NCBI GenBank assembly: GCA_024291935.2
Contig: CM044314.1
Location: 27,440,001-27,504,000, forward strand
Length of the DNA: 64,000 nucleotides
Direction: 5' to 3'
Source of the DNA: Okapia johnstoni
Taxonomy: Eukaryota; Chordata; Mammalia; Artiodactyla; Giraffidae
This document shows positions 1 to 11,867 of the stretch, in pieces; the stretch's first letter is position 1; every line of letters starts with the position of its first letter. The notes under the pieces were generated by a model, which saw nothing but the letters and a program-made list of their open reading frames with translations, was not told the origin of the DNA and did not search any database. A program made the translations under genes and the position numbers.

Positions 1-595
1 TTTGGCCAGAGGAAGGCAATGTTCTGGTGGGCTATGGCCTAAGGAACATGCTCTGACTCTGAGCAAGGATTAGCTCTGCCCAAAGCCCTGGGCTGATGGT
101 GAACAATAAATTACACACAAACAGAAGATGGAAGTTGGGGTATAATTATCCAAAGGAAGGATAAATGGTGGCAGGAAGCCAAATATCCACTTTAGAACAA
201 AACATTTTTTTCTAAGGAAGGGCATGTCAAAGAAGATGTTTGCATGGATTATACAGCCCATTAAGTATGTGTCTTAAAACATAGTCCTGCCTCAATTGAT
301 CAAATAGTAAGAGAATAGTGGTAGGACACAGAGTGCCAGCAAGTGTTTGACAACCACCTCTCTGGGGAGATGATATGTAGCATCTACTGATTTCCAGGGG
401 GTAAATACTCCCACCATGGCCAATTTCAAGCTACCAACATGGTGCCATTGACCATGGGTTTAGGATGAGATGCACAAGGTCAGCCCTCAGTATGAACGGT
501 ACCAACGTACACAAGCTGGCTCCAGCACAGCACTGGTAATAAGTGATATGCATAAAGGTTTTTGCAAAGTTAGTATTTTACCTATGCCTCCAAAT
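1..595. other. Unassigned non-coding sequence
   Basis: I recognise no gene, RNA or repeat here. Both strands have many stops, and the short open frames show no protein family I know. Confidence 0.5.
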
Positions 596-795
596 GAAGT
601 CGCTCAGTTGTATCCGACTCTTTGTGACCCCATGGACTATAACCCACTAGGCTTCTCTGTCCATGGGATTTTCCAGGCAAGAATACTGGAGTGGGTTGCC
701 ATTTCCTTCTCCAGGAGATCTTCCTGACCCAGGGATCGAACCCCGGTCTCCCACATTGTAGGCAGACGCTTTACTGCCTGAGCCGCCAGGGAAGT
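596..795 (-). mobile_element. Bov-tA SINE, minus strand
   Basis: On the minus strand this reads as a tRNA(Glu)-derived head (GGTTCGATCC-like B box near 733-745, then the gene-like start CTTCCCTGGCGGCTCAGGC near 776-794) followed by a BovA body that ends in the BovB 3' end near 600. The family is transcribed by RNA polymerase III and is thought to be mobilised by the BovB LINE enzymes because the two share a 3' end. No clear target-site duplication is left. Confidence 0.93.
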
Positions 796-1869
796 GCTTT
801 AAAAAGTAACTAGAAAAATTATGCCACCAAGGTAACTAGAAAAATCCCCCAAAACTTAACAAATTAAGGTAGACATGAAGGTTGGGTTGGGGAGTGGGGC
901 AGTTATAAGAGATAGCTTTATTACTCGGTCAAAAATATAGATATTTTTAGCTACTTTTGATGGAAACCATGCAGATTCATCATGTGGTTGGTCATATAGC
1001 CACATTAAAATAGCCTTTCTCACTGTAAATAAAATGTTGGAGAAAAACAGCAATTATGTAGCCACAACCCCCCTCTGTCCCCATGAACTGCTGCAGTCAA
1101 GCATTTCTGCACACATGTCCCCGGAGATGTCACTTACTCCTCAGGGTGGTCTCCTAGGCTCAACATTTTCTGGCCACAGAAGAAACATCTGTTTGTTGAT
1201 ATTTTTCTAGACTGCTAATTACATGAACCCTATGATTTTCCACTCTGGTGAACGAACAAAAACAAGGTTCACAGTTGATGCTAAAACTCAGAACACTGGT
1301 GACTTGTTATGAACGAGGAAATAACTACAATGGCTTAGACTAAGATAAAACTCACTAAGGAAAAAAACATCTTAAAGGTTTAGGTTTGCTCTTTGCAGTC
1401 AGCTACTCAGACAGCACACCAAAGGGTATGACATGTCTTCAGGTTTATTTTTGGAATAAGAATAAATTCCTCATTCGAGTTTCTCTGGAACACAAACTTT
1501 TCATGGCATAATTCAGATCTTGTGTACTGGACTCAGAGGGAGGGCTGACCTCTGGATAAAAGCAAGTTCCCTCAGATTGCTTCCTCTTCTCCTGTTGGGA
1601 CCTGCTGTGGAGAGGTCTCCATCATAAATACAAGTCAGTCAAGACTGACTTACAGAAAGTATACACAGTTGGAGAAAACACTTTTCAAGACTTTCCCCCT
1701 TCTTTCAGCAAAGTTGCATACAGTTTATTGTCCAAACAGACAGTTTCAAATATGTGCCTTTGCATTTCAAATCCTAGAACATCAAAATGCTAAAAAAATC
1801 ACTCAGTTCTTCACCAAAATATCTAAGGAGTCACACAAATCTACAGTAGCTAAACTGCAGATTTACTTA

Positions 1870-1901
<32 letters not shown>

Positions 1902-2061
1902 GAAGAAATATTTAGCGTATATCAAAATGCCATCTGGAGGAAGTGCTTGAATTGAAATCCTTTTTACTTACCAAAGGCAGGATATCGTAAGCTTCTCAGG
2001 AGGTCAAGCTATCTAATATACCCATCTTAGGTCTCCCAAAGAAGTAGTAATAGTAGTAATA
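796..2061. other. Unassigned AT-rich sequence with an (AAG)n microsatellite
   Basis: No coding region or interspersed repeat was recognised. The only clear structure is the GAA/AAG microsatellite listed separately. Confidence 0.45.
1872..1908. repeat. A-run plus (GAA)n microsatellite
   Basis: Nine A residues are followed by about nine perfect GAA units. A simple-sequence tract like this is expected to vary in length between individuals. It also produces a poly-lysine run in a spurious open frame at 1669-1950. Confidence 0.97.
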
Positions 2062-2310
2062 ATTACTAACATTTTATTTCAGGCTTCCTTTGTTACAAGG
2101 ACCAAGCCATGCTTTTTACAAGTGTATTTTAAAGAATGGTCAAAATAGCTTCACATTCACAGCAGCCCCAGGAGGTAAATTTTATTGTCCCCATTTCACA
2201 GATAAAGAAACTGAGACTTAAAATATTCAGTGCTTAGAAGAAAGTTCACAAAGTTAATATATAGCAGAAACCAAGACTGAAAAGAGTTCTTAATCATGCT
2301 GAATTTCAAC
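2062..2310 (+). mobile_element. MIR SINE relic
   Basis: The core resembles the MIR consensus: a 'tcacagcagccc.aggaggtaaattt.attgtccccatttcacagat.aagaaactgag' pattern around 2155-2217, then a decayed 'acaaagttaat...cagaaccaagactga' stretch. It is an ancient, immobile tRNA-derived mammalian SINE. The ends are approximate. The neighbouring 2420-2560 has a weaker, similar pattern that I did not annotate separately. Confidence 0.75.
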
Positions 2311-2589
2311 TAGACAAAACCTACATAAAAGAGAAAGAATGAAGAAAAGATTTTGAAGGCAGTACAACTATAAATGTGCAGAGAAATTCAACCTATGGAT
2401 ATAAAAAAAACCATAATTAACATTTGTGTAGCATGTTAGAATTTGTAAAATATTTTCACATACGTTTGACCTTTGCAGCAACTCTGGAAAGTAGAAAAAT
2501 AAACTGATTCTCATCTGTAGAGGTGATTTTCAATATACAGAGGTGAAGGGTCAGAAAATGATTTGTAAAATCAGATCATTGTTCTGCTA

Positions 2590-3090
2590 TCCCAGACCTT
2601 TAGAAAAGATGAAGAGCTTCTCAGTTCAATTTCAAATCTAAGACAGTCTTAACACCAAAATCCAATAAAGGCAAACAAATACTATTGACTATTTTCACTT
2701 ATGAAAATAAATTCTGAATAGAATATTATTGAATTAGTATAAATGCAGAGATGCTAAGTAAAATATTAGCAAATAGAATCCAGCAGTATATAAAATCATT
2801 GCATACCATAATTCCTTAGGGTATATTTGGAGAATTCAAGAATGGTTCAAATGTAAGGAACTCTCTCAACTTAATATATTAAACAAGGAAATTAGAGGAG
2901 GAAAAGCATATTACAATGTCAGCCTCCTAAACAGGCATTCGATAAAACTCAGTAGCCATTTCTCATAAGTTGGGGAGAAAAATCATGATGCAGCTATTCA
3001 GTGTCTGTGATAGCAAGTCTTCAAGTATTTGTTAAATCAAACACACATGCTCTAAAATAAGAAAAGAAAATGAGATGCGTTAGGCCCACT
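2590..3090 (+). mobile_element. Old L1 fragment, ORF2 reverse-transcriptase region
   Basis: The stretch 'taagtaaaatattagcaaat' followed by 'agaatccagcagtatataaaa' near 2756-2796 is the conserved L1 ORF2 segment at the start of the RT domain. It is followed by a decayed 'ggttcaa...ctcaacttaatatatta' stretch and, near 2930-2960, the segment around the 'fingers' motif. Stops and indels break every frame. It is an ancient L1M-type relic with no 3' end or poly(A). Confidence 0.65.
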
Positions 3091-5026
3091 TTTAACCAAA
3101 TATGATGGGGGCAAATACTCTATATAGCTGACATGTGTACACAATGTATCTGCATGGAAAGCCTGCAAACAAAGCAGTAAAATCACAGGCAGCAATCACG
3201 CTCAGCCCTTCCCATCACAACCACCTGTCTGTAGAAGGTTCAGGGGTGCATCCAGCTCTATCACTAAGCAACCTTGATGGCAAGACACAGTTGGGTCAGG
3301 CCAAAGTCCAACAGTCATGACCCGTGAGTGCTCCTTCCCATTTCACAGGTTGATGAAGCCTTAATCAGCCCATAGGGAGATGACTTGGGACATCTCATTG
3401 GAGGGTGCACCAGCAGCCTCCATAGTCACTGATTCCTGAAACTGTAGGCTGTAGAGAGAATGGCAGTGATGACCCGTCTTTTCAAATGGAGTGGCGACAG
3501 CCCCTACTACCTAGCTTCATCCAGATCACGCCTCAATCTGTCATGAAACAAGGACAAGCGCCCCACTGCCACCATAGCAGCTGTGCACAGAGCCACTGGC
3601 CAGTCCTCAAGGGTGAAGGCACAGAGCCAGTTTTGAGGACACAGGTGCCCATCCACACGTGGACATGGCTGCAGGGTTGGAAAGAGTTAGAGAGTGTGGT
3701 CTTGTGCACAGATGCTTTACACTGGCATATATTCATAGTATATATACGAAGTTATAGACAGAACACATCACTGTGTCATCTTTCCTAGGAGTGCAGGAAA
3801 TGAACAGGGTGAGTGCTCCTGAAGAGTCTTGAGCCAAAATCCAAGCTTCCTTTTGAAATCTCATTAGATCTTCAGAATGTTGAAAGACTGGAAAGAGCAA
3901 TAATATTAAGAGATATTTTCTCATCTCTTTTTCTCCTTCCCTAAGTCACAGAGGGAATATATCACCCAGAAAGCTCACACAATCTTTATTTCAAAAAGCC
4001 GAATAAGAAAACTGTTCATTTTTTTCTGAGACCCACAGAAAGGGGGGTAACTGCCTAATTGTTGTGCTAATAATCAAAATTCTACAAAAATAAAATTATT
4101 TTTTTTACCGAGTGGATTTCTCAAAAATTAAAACTAAACAAAGCTCTACCCTCAAAGTTTAGGAATACTATTTTTGGGCTCCAGCTGAAATACAAGATTT
4201 ACTTCACTTAATGCCTTATTTGTTTAAAATCTTTTTATATGTAAAAAATGAGAGTTCTTTAGTGGGTTTTGAGCAATATATAGAATTTTGTACCTAACCC
4301 ATGTGGCAGCATGCCTGGGCCAGCTGGCATGTTTTATTTCACTAACTCTTGTGTATTCTCAGATATATGGTTAGCTGGGTCAAAATTGCAGAGGCCATTT
4401 TAAACTGCATGACCCAAGTGTTTTTGCTTAACAATATTATAAATCTTAAAAGGCAGTAGCACTGCCAATCAGACTGTAATGAATGTATAAAAATGAATCC
4501 TTAAACTCCTATGTGCTTTTATTTAGCCAATTTAATTAAAATATACTCACATGTTTAAAATGTCCCCAGAAGCAATTTTTTTTAATTTTGAGAATTGGAT
4601 ATTATACAATAAAGTAAATATTTTAAGAACTACTCATCAGTTAGTTATAGTCTAATATGGAATGATATTATATCATTCTCCTTCTTCAGTTAGAAAACCA
4701 ATTAATTTGCCTTAAATGGTTCCACGTGCTAATTTGCTCCCTAGAAGATTTAATGAGTCTGAAATATACTCTTGTATTTATTAAAAAAGTATCTGAAAGA
4801 CACAGGGTTTCAATAAAATTCTATTCAGAAGAGGCCATTATAAAGGGACAGAGTTTTCTAACCTGGAGGGGAAGCAGCATCTTTGTCATGGACTTTGAGG
4901 TCCCAGATAATGTAAAAGATTAATACTGATTATTTGAGTCTGTTCTTGGCTTGTCTTTTTTAAACCATGAGAGTTCTGACTATACATACTCTATCCACAG
5001 ACACATTTAGACTCTACTGTACATAT
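3091..5026. other. Unassigned sequence
   Basis: No recognised repeat or gene. The stretch 3130-3760 is somewhat richer in GC and has open frames on both strands (for example 3486-3788 plus and 3533-3736 minus), but neither resembles a known protein and they overlap antisense, so I do not call them. 3920-4700 is AT-rich. Confidence 0.4.
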
Positions 5027-5511
5027 CAGTTCAGTTCAGTTCAGTTCAGTCGCTCAGTCGTGTCTGACTCTTTGCGACCCCATGAACCGCAGCACACCAG
5101 GCCTCCCTGTCAATCACCAACTCCCAGAGTTTACCCAAACCCATGTCCATCGAGTTGGTGATGCCATCCAACCATCTCATCCTCTGTCGTCCCCTTCTCC
5201 TCCTGCCCTCAATCTTTCCCAGCATCAGGGTCTTTTCCAATGAGTCAGCTCTTCGCATCAAGTGCCCAAAGTATTGGAGTTTCAGCTTCAACATCAGTCC
5301 TTCCAATGAACACCCAGGACTGATCTCCTTTAGGATGGACTGGTTGGATCTTCTTGCAGTCCAAGGGACTCTCAAGAGTCTTCTCCAACACCACAGTTCA
5401 AAAGCATCAATTCTTCGGCGCTCAGCTTTCTTCACCATCCAACTCTCGCATCCATATGCGACGACTGGAAAAACCATAGCCTTGACTAGACGGACCTTTG
5501 TTGGCAAAGTA
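5027..5511 (-). mobile_element. BovB LINE, 5'-truncated 3' end
   Basis: The left end is the BovB tail, about five CAGTT units as seen on the plus strand. Reading minus, the sequence covers the last roughly 150 codons of the BovB protein, downstream of the RT catalytic core: motifs [38 protein letters not shown] and the basic [17 protein letters not shown] block, ending [12 protein letters not shown] just before the stop. It stops abruptly after KVRLVK at about 5511, as expected from incomplete reverse transcription. An open frame from 5543 to 5046 starts in flanking DNA and is not a gene. Confidence 0.96.
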
Positions 5512-6689
5512 TAACTGAGGTTAAAAATCAAGAGAAGTGCCAAGAAAGAGTGGAAAGGCTACAAGGACATAACCAAACAGAATGAACCCAACTTTAAATG
5601 TTTCCATCAACTCGCATGCATTTGAGGGCAGAATGGTCCAGTCTTGAATGCATCCAGGCTGGAAAATAAACCCAAGTTTCATGAAAAACAACAACAAAAA
5701 TATAAGAGCCCACATGTGAAAAGTTTGAAAAAACTAATGAGAGGAAGTTATAAGTTATTTGAGGAAAAAGATGGGTTAAGATCACCACACACATTATATA
5801 GTCTTTTATTCATATAATCTGTTTCCCCTTGAGCATCCCATGTTGTTTGACATGACAAATGTGTTGTTACATGACAAACAAGTACTGAATAGAGTTTAGG
5901 ACTCATATTTTTAACAAACATTTGGGCAGTGAGTATTACACACACTCTGGCAGGTTCTAGGCTGATGGAGGGCATACAGGGATAAATAAGTAGTCTTTGA
6001 TAAGGGATGCATGGGCAGATGAACTAATAATCAGCGCACAACATGATAATATACTTTATCATGAGCAAAGAAAGAAGGAAAGAGAAGACAGCTCACTCCG
6101 GGAAGAAGAGGTGGCGTCATAGGAGAAATGAACTGAGTTGGACAAGGATGAGGATGCATTAAAGAGGGAAATAAAAAGATTATCACCTTGGGGTCATCCC
6201 TTGAGTAAAAAGCAGAGGGATCTTAGTGGCCACAGGAAATGAGGAACTCTGTCTTTATGTTCTAGTCAAGAGCAAATGCGGTGCTGAGAAATGGTGGTGA
6301 CAAATAGATTTATAGACAGGAGAGAAGAGCGATGGCTGGGGATTTGGATGACAGGGTTATGGACTGTGGGGTCAGGCAATACAAGTCCAGGCAGAGTTGA
6401 GGATGACAGTCTTCTTTTGCTTTCAGTAAAGCACACATTGACTGCGATTTTAGCTTTCTCAGAATACAGAGAACTTCCTCAGCCCGTACTCACTTTGCCC
6501 TCAGATCTTCGGCATCTATAAAATACTTGGGATAAATATTCCACATGTAGATCATTGCAACAATTATATTAGCTATTAAAAAAGAAGAAATGTGAGAGAG
6601 TCTTCACACAATGTCCAGAAGGATAGTGAAATCACTTTTAAGGTGGTAAAATCTCCATAAATTTGATTTTGAAATTTTGCCTTCAACTT
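5512..6689. other. Unassigned sequence
   Basis: There is a faint old mammalian repeat signature around 5910-6000 ('acaaacatttgggcagtgag' followed by 'aggttctaggctgatggagg'). Otherwise nothing is recognised. Confidence 0.4.
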
Positions 6690-7130
6690 TCAAGCTTCTG
6701 TCCAATTATAAAACACTATAATATGATTCAGTAACTCCATTTCTACTTGGGTGTTCTGTGTTTATGGCAACATTATTTATGATACTAATATATTCAAAAC
6801 AGTCAATATACAGGACAAATGAGAAATGCTTAAATAAATTGTGGCTAGCTATTTGATCATTTAAAACTTATTTTACATTTAAATATATGAGAAACTATCC
6901 ATAATGTGAAAAGAATAGAAGTTTACAAACTGAATACATCATTTGGTCCCCCTTTTGTAATATCAAAAGAAAAACAGCCAGAAAGCAATAACCCCATGGC
7001 CAACAGTGATTCTGTCTAACCAATGCAATTATGGATAAATTCTATTTTCTTCTTTATACTTTCCATCATTTAACTTTTCTGCAATTAACACTTATTCACT
7101 TTATAATCAAAGAAATGCTTTAATTTTTTA
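6690..7130 (+). mobile_element. Possible ancient L1M 3' region
   Basis: The order of weakly conserved pieces resembles an old L1 3' end: 'cagtaactccatttctactt' near 6730, then 'caacattatttatgat', then a decayed 'gagaaatgcttaaataaatt', then 'ttctgcaattaacacttatt' near 7077. Divergence is high and the name is tentative. It could be another ancient LINE 3' UTR. Confidence 0.4.
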
Positions 7131-10100
7131 ATTAACTTAGTAATGATAATTAATTGGTTATAATTAATAAAAATGCATATGTTCAAAATTCTACCTACAG
7201 TAGGAGCCCTAGAATTCCAGAAACAAAACTTCATTTCCTGTACTTTTGCAGCTTTCATACTAAGTTTTGACAATAGCATCTATTAGAGCATGATCCATTC
7301 TATTGAGAAAGATCCTCTTTTTCTTCGCACACATTGAGGAAACTCAGCATATTTGTGATTGACAATGAGGATGATGAAGATGTGATGGATGACTGCCCTC
7401 CTAGAGTTCCTAGAGTCATGGGGGAACCATTACAATCAGACAGTGGCATGAATTCTACATGCAAGTTGAACTTAAACTTTTAAAAATGGTCCAATTTAAT
7501 GGACTAAAAACTCAGGAGATGGCCTCTGACCACCTGTAGGTCCCTGACCGCAGTGACAAAACCACTTCAGAAGCTTTTGGAGAAGGCCAAGTACCTGCTA
7601 AGACTAATTTTAAAAAGAAAGTCTTAACTTTGGAGCTAAAGACTAATGAAGTGCCACAGAGGGAATTATTTCTAAGTTGGAAGTTGCTCAGGAAAGGAAA
7701 GTAGAAAAAGGAGGGTATATACTGAAAGGAGGAAGATGAGGATATAAGAAGCAGAAAAGGAGAAAAGATAATTTATTACCCAAAATAGCAATTATTTTGC
7801 ATGGTAAAAACAAAACAAAACAAAACAAAAAAAAAACAGGAGAAAAAAAAAAAAAAACTAAAGAGTTGGACCCAGAAATGAAAATGACAGAAATAGATAC
7901 CAACAGCCAGGGGACCAGGGAATCTAGATCATTAAATGTAAGTTTGAGAAAGGAATGGAATGTATTTTCAGAAATCTACAAAAAAAGAAAAAGAAGAAGA
8001 AGAAAATCCTATGCATTCAGTTTCATTCCTTAACCTTTAAAATGCTCTGTCCAAAATAAAATTTACAGCACTTGCCAACTTTTAATGGTGTTCCTTAAGC
8101 CAAGCATGATCAAAGTTGGCTTTCTCTTGGTAGCTGGAAGCCAAAGGCAGGTTTTGAAAATGACACACAAAGCTGAAAGCCTCCAGGCAGAAGAGGTGAT
8201 CCCCAGCTCTCTCCCGGAGAGGAGGTCAGACATCTGGCAGCCACGCTGGCCCCGAGGTAGGCCACGGAGAACGCAGAGCCATGTGCAGATGGTTACAACG
8301 AACCTCCCAAGGAGAAGGGCAGTGGGACGGGGCAGAGATGAGAATCTGGACAGACTGGTTTACAACTCTGCAGAGTTCTGAGTAGCTGCAGCACTCACAA
8401 AAAGAAAAGAGCCATGGCCTTCAAATGGAAATGAGCTCTAGCCTAAGGAATCTCCTTTAAGACCTAAAATCTAACTAAACTGGTGGTCTTGTTTTAAGCA
8501 AAATATGTAGTCATTATCTTCCTCGATATACTTGTAAAATGACTGTTTTTCCAATACCTAGTAGGAACAATAAAAAAGCATTAGAATCTAATTTGTAAGT
8601 ATTTTAATCATTTTTCAAAGCACAATTTTTGGTGAGTTTACTGTCACCATAAAGGACACGTCCTACTCTACCACCTCTACCCCAGTGCTGATGCCCCTGC
8701 CAGCTTCCTTGCTCTCAGGCCCAATGCACCCTTTATGACCAGCCCTGAAACTCCCTTACAATCTCTGTTTCTGGTGCTCTGCTTTCTGGAATATTCAGTG
8801 GTAGCTGCAAAACTCCTATTTCTCTAGAACTCCATGAAGACCTACCGTCATTAATTAGCCTTCACCGTGTCCCTTACTCATGACTGTCTTTAGAGCGTAA
8901 GTCTGGATTTGTCACTATAACCACTCCCTGAGCCCCTCCTCACCCTCTTGCCACTACTTCATCTCTATCCTCATCTGGGGCAAGGGGTGCTGTGATGTGC
9001 CACCCTCCAGAACGAAGACTTGTACCCCAGCTGCTAGAAGCATTGCTGGTTGAAGACTCACAGCTCAGTTGCTCTCTGAGAATGGCCTTGGGCAAAAAGG
9101 AGTTGTCCCATCCAAAGTTATACCTTGCCTCCAAGGGCAGCCTGCATCTCTGATGAGGGTACAAAAGCCCGGCCCCCTCACCTACATTCTACACAACTCT
9201 AAACAGCCCTCCCAGCTCTAGAGTCTGGTCAGATCAGCTGATGCCTTATCTGTAACTGCATCAAAAAAGCTTTTCCCTCTGCCTCATTCTGCTTCCCTCA
9301 CTTGCTTATAAGAGTACTCCCTAAAACACCTTCTGTTTGCAAATATTCCGGAGAACCTGACCTAACAGCTAGCAAAACCCCAACTCTGCCTTATTAGACA
9401 GGGTCCCAGAAACACAAAGCACCCTCAAAGGGGTTACCCAAGAGAGTTCAATAAAAGGACAGCTAACAAAGTTATGAGCAGATTGAATGGAACAACAAAG
9501 GTTGCTGACGTGTAGAGGGAACAGTAATGTGGTTGGCATAGAAGAAAGAAAGAATATTCTTTAGTTCTTCAGCTATTGATTCTAAGTCAATCCGATTAAA
9601 AAAGAGCACTCCTGAGAGCAGAGCTTTACCTTGTTTCCCCTTCCAGTCATACAAAAGAATTCAGTTAAATCCAAGAATTATTTACTGAGCATCTACTATG
9701 TAAAAGACAACATGTGAGGCACAGCACAACCCCAAAACAACCAACTAATAATAGAATAATCCAACTCTTCATCAAATTATTTTGGTGACAAAATGCTGAT
9801 TGATTTGAAAATTAAATTGCCTGAATCAATGCATTCTTCTGGAATCTGGTAAACAAAGCCATAAAAAATGTAATTGGCACATCATTCTTCATACAAGATT
9901 AAATTTAATCACAAGGATAAAACTGTCTTGCAGGCATTTCCTTTAATCCACCAACAAGTGTAAATATACCAGACATCCTGTAGAACAGAAAGCTACCTTG
10001 CCACTCCCTTCCACCTCCCATCAAATCTGCCCTTTTTTATACTTTATGCTGATCAATGTTTTGCTTCTTAATTTATTAGTAAAGCTTCTCACTGTGTTCA

Positions 10101-10858
10101 TGTTAAAATTTGGGACTTGATTTTAGAGTCAAATGACTGTATTTCTTAATAAGGATTTTATATTTTCATAGAAGTTGTGTATTCATTATTGATTATTTGA
10201 GTGACTTGGCAACCTCCAATATATTAATTTCATTAAAAATATCAATGCTTTATCTAACAGGGAATGTTTATTTTTATAAACGTGTTTTCTCAATGCCACC
10301 ATTTCTGATTTCACTGCTGCTCCTTCTCTGTTCATCATTCAATTAAGTAGAATTTCTTGAGTTTTTTCTGCATTCAAGGTTGTGGGACTGTGGGAATGTC
10401 AAAGAACTGGAAACCATGATGAGAGAATGACACAGACATTTAGTTATGGAGTGAGAGTGACAGATCCTACACTTCAGCCTGTGCTGAAACCCATCAGTGC
10501 CTCTTGCCTCTCAAAGGCATTAAAACCACAGACAGAGATGACCACTTTTTTCTTGTATTCATCACTTGATTTCAGGGGAAAATATTTTAAAACCATGTCC
10601 TGAAGTAAACATTTTAGAAGAGGCCTGTCAACTTTGGTAATTGCAATATAAACAGATCTTTCCAACAGAGATAAGACCTGCATTGTTCACATTCGTTCCT
10701 ATTCTGAGTATGCACATTCACTCGAGTTTTCATGCTAGCTTTAAACAGGAGAAAGAATTTTGAAGTGAAATTTGAAAAGCTTCAATACACACATAGCATA
10801 GGTCCACTCCTATGGTTTGTCTGGAAAAAAAGTTGATTCAGGAAAATTAAAAGCCATT
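7131..10858. other. Mostly unassigned sequence with A-rich tract and local CpG cluster
   Basis: No gene is recognised. 7803-7856 is a CAAAA/A-rich tract. 8205-8345 has an unusual number of CpG dinucleotides for this window and a 98-codon open frame (8085-8381) with no family resemblance. 9660-9740 has a faint old mammalian repeat pattern ('tttactgagcatctactatg'). The rest is featureless, AT-rich DNA. Confidence 0.4.
7803..7856. repeat. A-rich simple sequence
   Basis: Several AAAAC units are followed by A10 and A15 runs. It may be the degraded poly(A) of a retrotransposon, but no element body is recognisable upstream. Confidence 0.85.
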
Positions 10859-10870
10859 AATACTTATTCC
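10859..10870. repeat. Target-site duplication, left copy (AATACTTATTCC)
   Basis: This is identical to 11856-11867. The pair brackets the BovB copy and marks its insertion site. Confidence 0.93.
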
Positions 10871-11841
10871 TGTATTCAGGTCAAGAAGCAACAGTTAGAA
10901 CTGGACATGGAACAACAGACTGGTTCCAAATAGGAAAAGGAGTACGTCAAGGCTGTATATTGTCACCCTGCTTATTTAACTTGTATGCAGAGTACATCAT
11001 GAGAAACACTGAGCTGGACGAAGCACAAGCTGGAATCAAGACTGCCGGGAGAAATATCAATAACCTTAGATATGCAGATGACACCACCCTTATGGCAGAA
11101 AGTGAAGAAGAACAAAAGAGCCTCTTGATGAAAGTGAAAGAGGAGAGTGAAAAAGTTGGCTTAAAGCTCAACTTTCAGAAAACTAAGGTCATGGCATCTG
11201 GTCCCATCACTTCATGGCAGATAGATGGGCAAACAGTGGAAACAGGGGCTGACTTTATTTTTCTGGGCTCCAAAATCACTGCAGATGGTGATTGCAGCCA
11301 TGAAATTAAAAGACGCTTACTCCTTGGAAGGAAAGTTATGACCAACCTAGACAGCATATTAAAAAACAGAGACATTAGTTTGTCAACAAAGGCCCGTCTA
11401 GTCAAAGCTATGGTTTTTCCAGTAGTTGTGTATGGATGTGAGAGTTGGACGGTGAAGAAAGCTGAGCGCTGAAGAATTGATGCTTTTGCACTGTGGTATT
11501 AGAGAAGACTCTTGAGAGTCCTTTGGACTGCAAGAAGATCCAACCAGTCCATCCTAAAGGAGATCAGTCCTGGGTGTTCATTGGAAGGACTGATATTGAA
11601 GCTGAAACTCCAATACTTTGGGCACCTGATGCGAAGAGCTGACTCATTGGAAAAGACCCTGATGCTGGGAAAGATTGAGGGCAGGAGGAGAAGGGGACGA
11701 CAGAGGATAAGATGGCTGGATGGCATCATCGACTCGATGGACATGGGTTTGGGTGGACTCAGGGAGTTGGTGATGGACAGGGAGGCCTGGTGTGCTGCGG
11801 TTCATGGGGTCGCAAAGAGTCGGACACGACTGAGTGACTGA
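10871..11841 (+). pseudogene. BovB ORF fragment (reverse-transcriptase core and C-terminus)
   Basis: The frame is set by position 10921. It reads from [13 protein letters not shown] through [21 protein letters not shown] into the catalytic YADD motif (about 11071-11082), then the [15 protein letters not shown] and RRRRGRQ blocks, and ends LSD-stop at 11839-11841. Two nonsense codons interrupt it: TGA at 11470-11472, probably CGA to TGA CpG decay, and TAG at 11500-11502, where other copies have Trp. The endonuclease domain and N-terminal RT are absent, so it encodes no active enzyme. In the intact family this RT copies the LINE RNA at the nicked target. Confidence 0.93.
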
Positions 11842-11855
11842 ACTGAACTGAACTG
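10871..11855 (+). mobile_element. BovB LINE, 5'-truncated, with perfect 12-bp target-site duplication
   Basis: The element starts abruptly inside the RT domain and runs to the ACTGA-repeat tail typical of BovB. It is flanked by identical AATACTTATTCC copies at 10859-10870 and 11856-11867. This is the best-preserved RT copy here: one frame runs through the whole element with only two in-frame stops. The 5' truncation, the simple-repeat tail and the duplication together show target-primed insertion. Confidence 0.97.
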
Positions 11856-11867
11856 AATACTTATTCC
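11856..11867. repeat. Target-site duplication, right copy
   Basis: AATACTTATTCC, identical to 10859-10870. Confidence 0.93.

Noticed and set aside
1669..1950. 93-codon open frame with a poly-lysine run
   Set aside because: It is created by the (AAG)n microsatellite.
5046..5543. 165-codon open frame as a possible host gene
   Set aside because: From residue 15 or so onward it is the BovB C-terminus; the start lies in flanking DNA.
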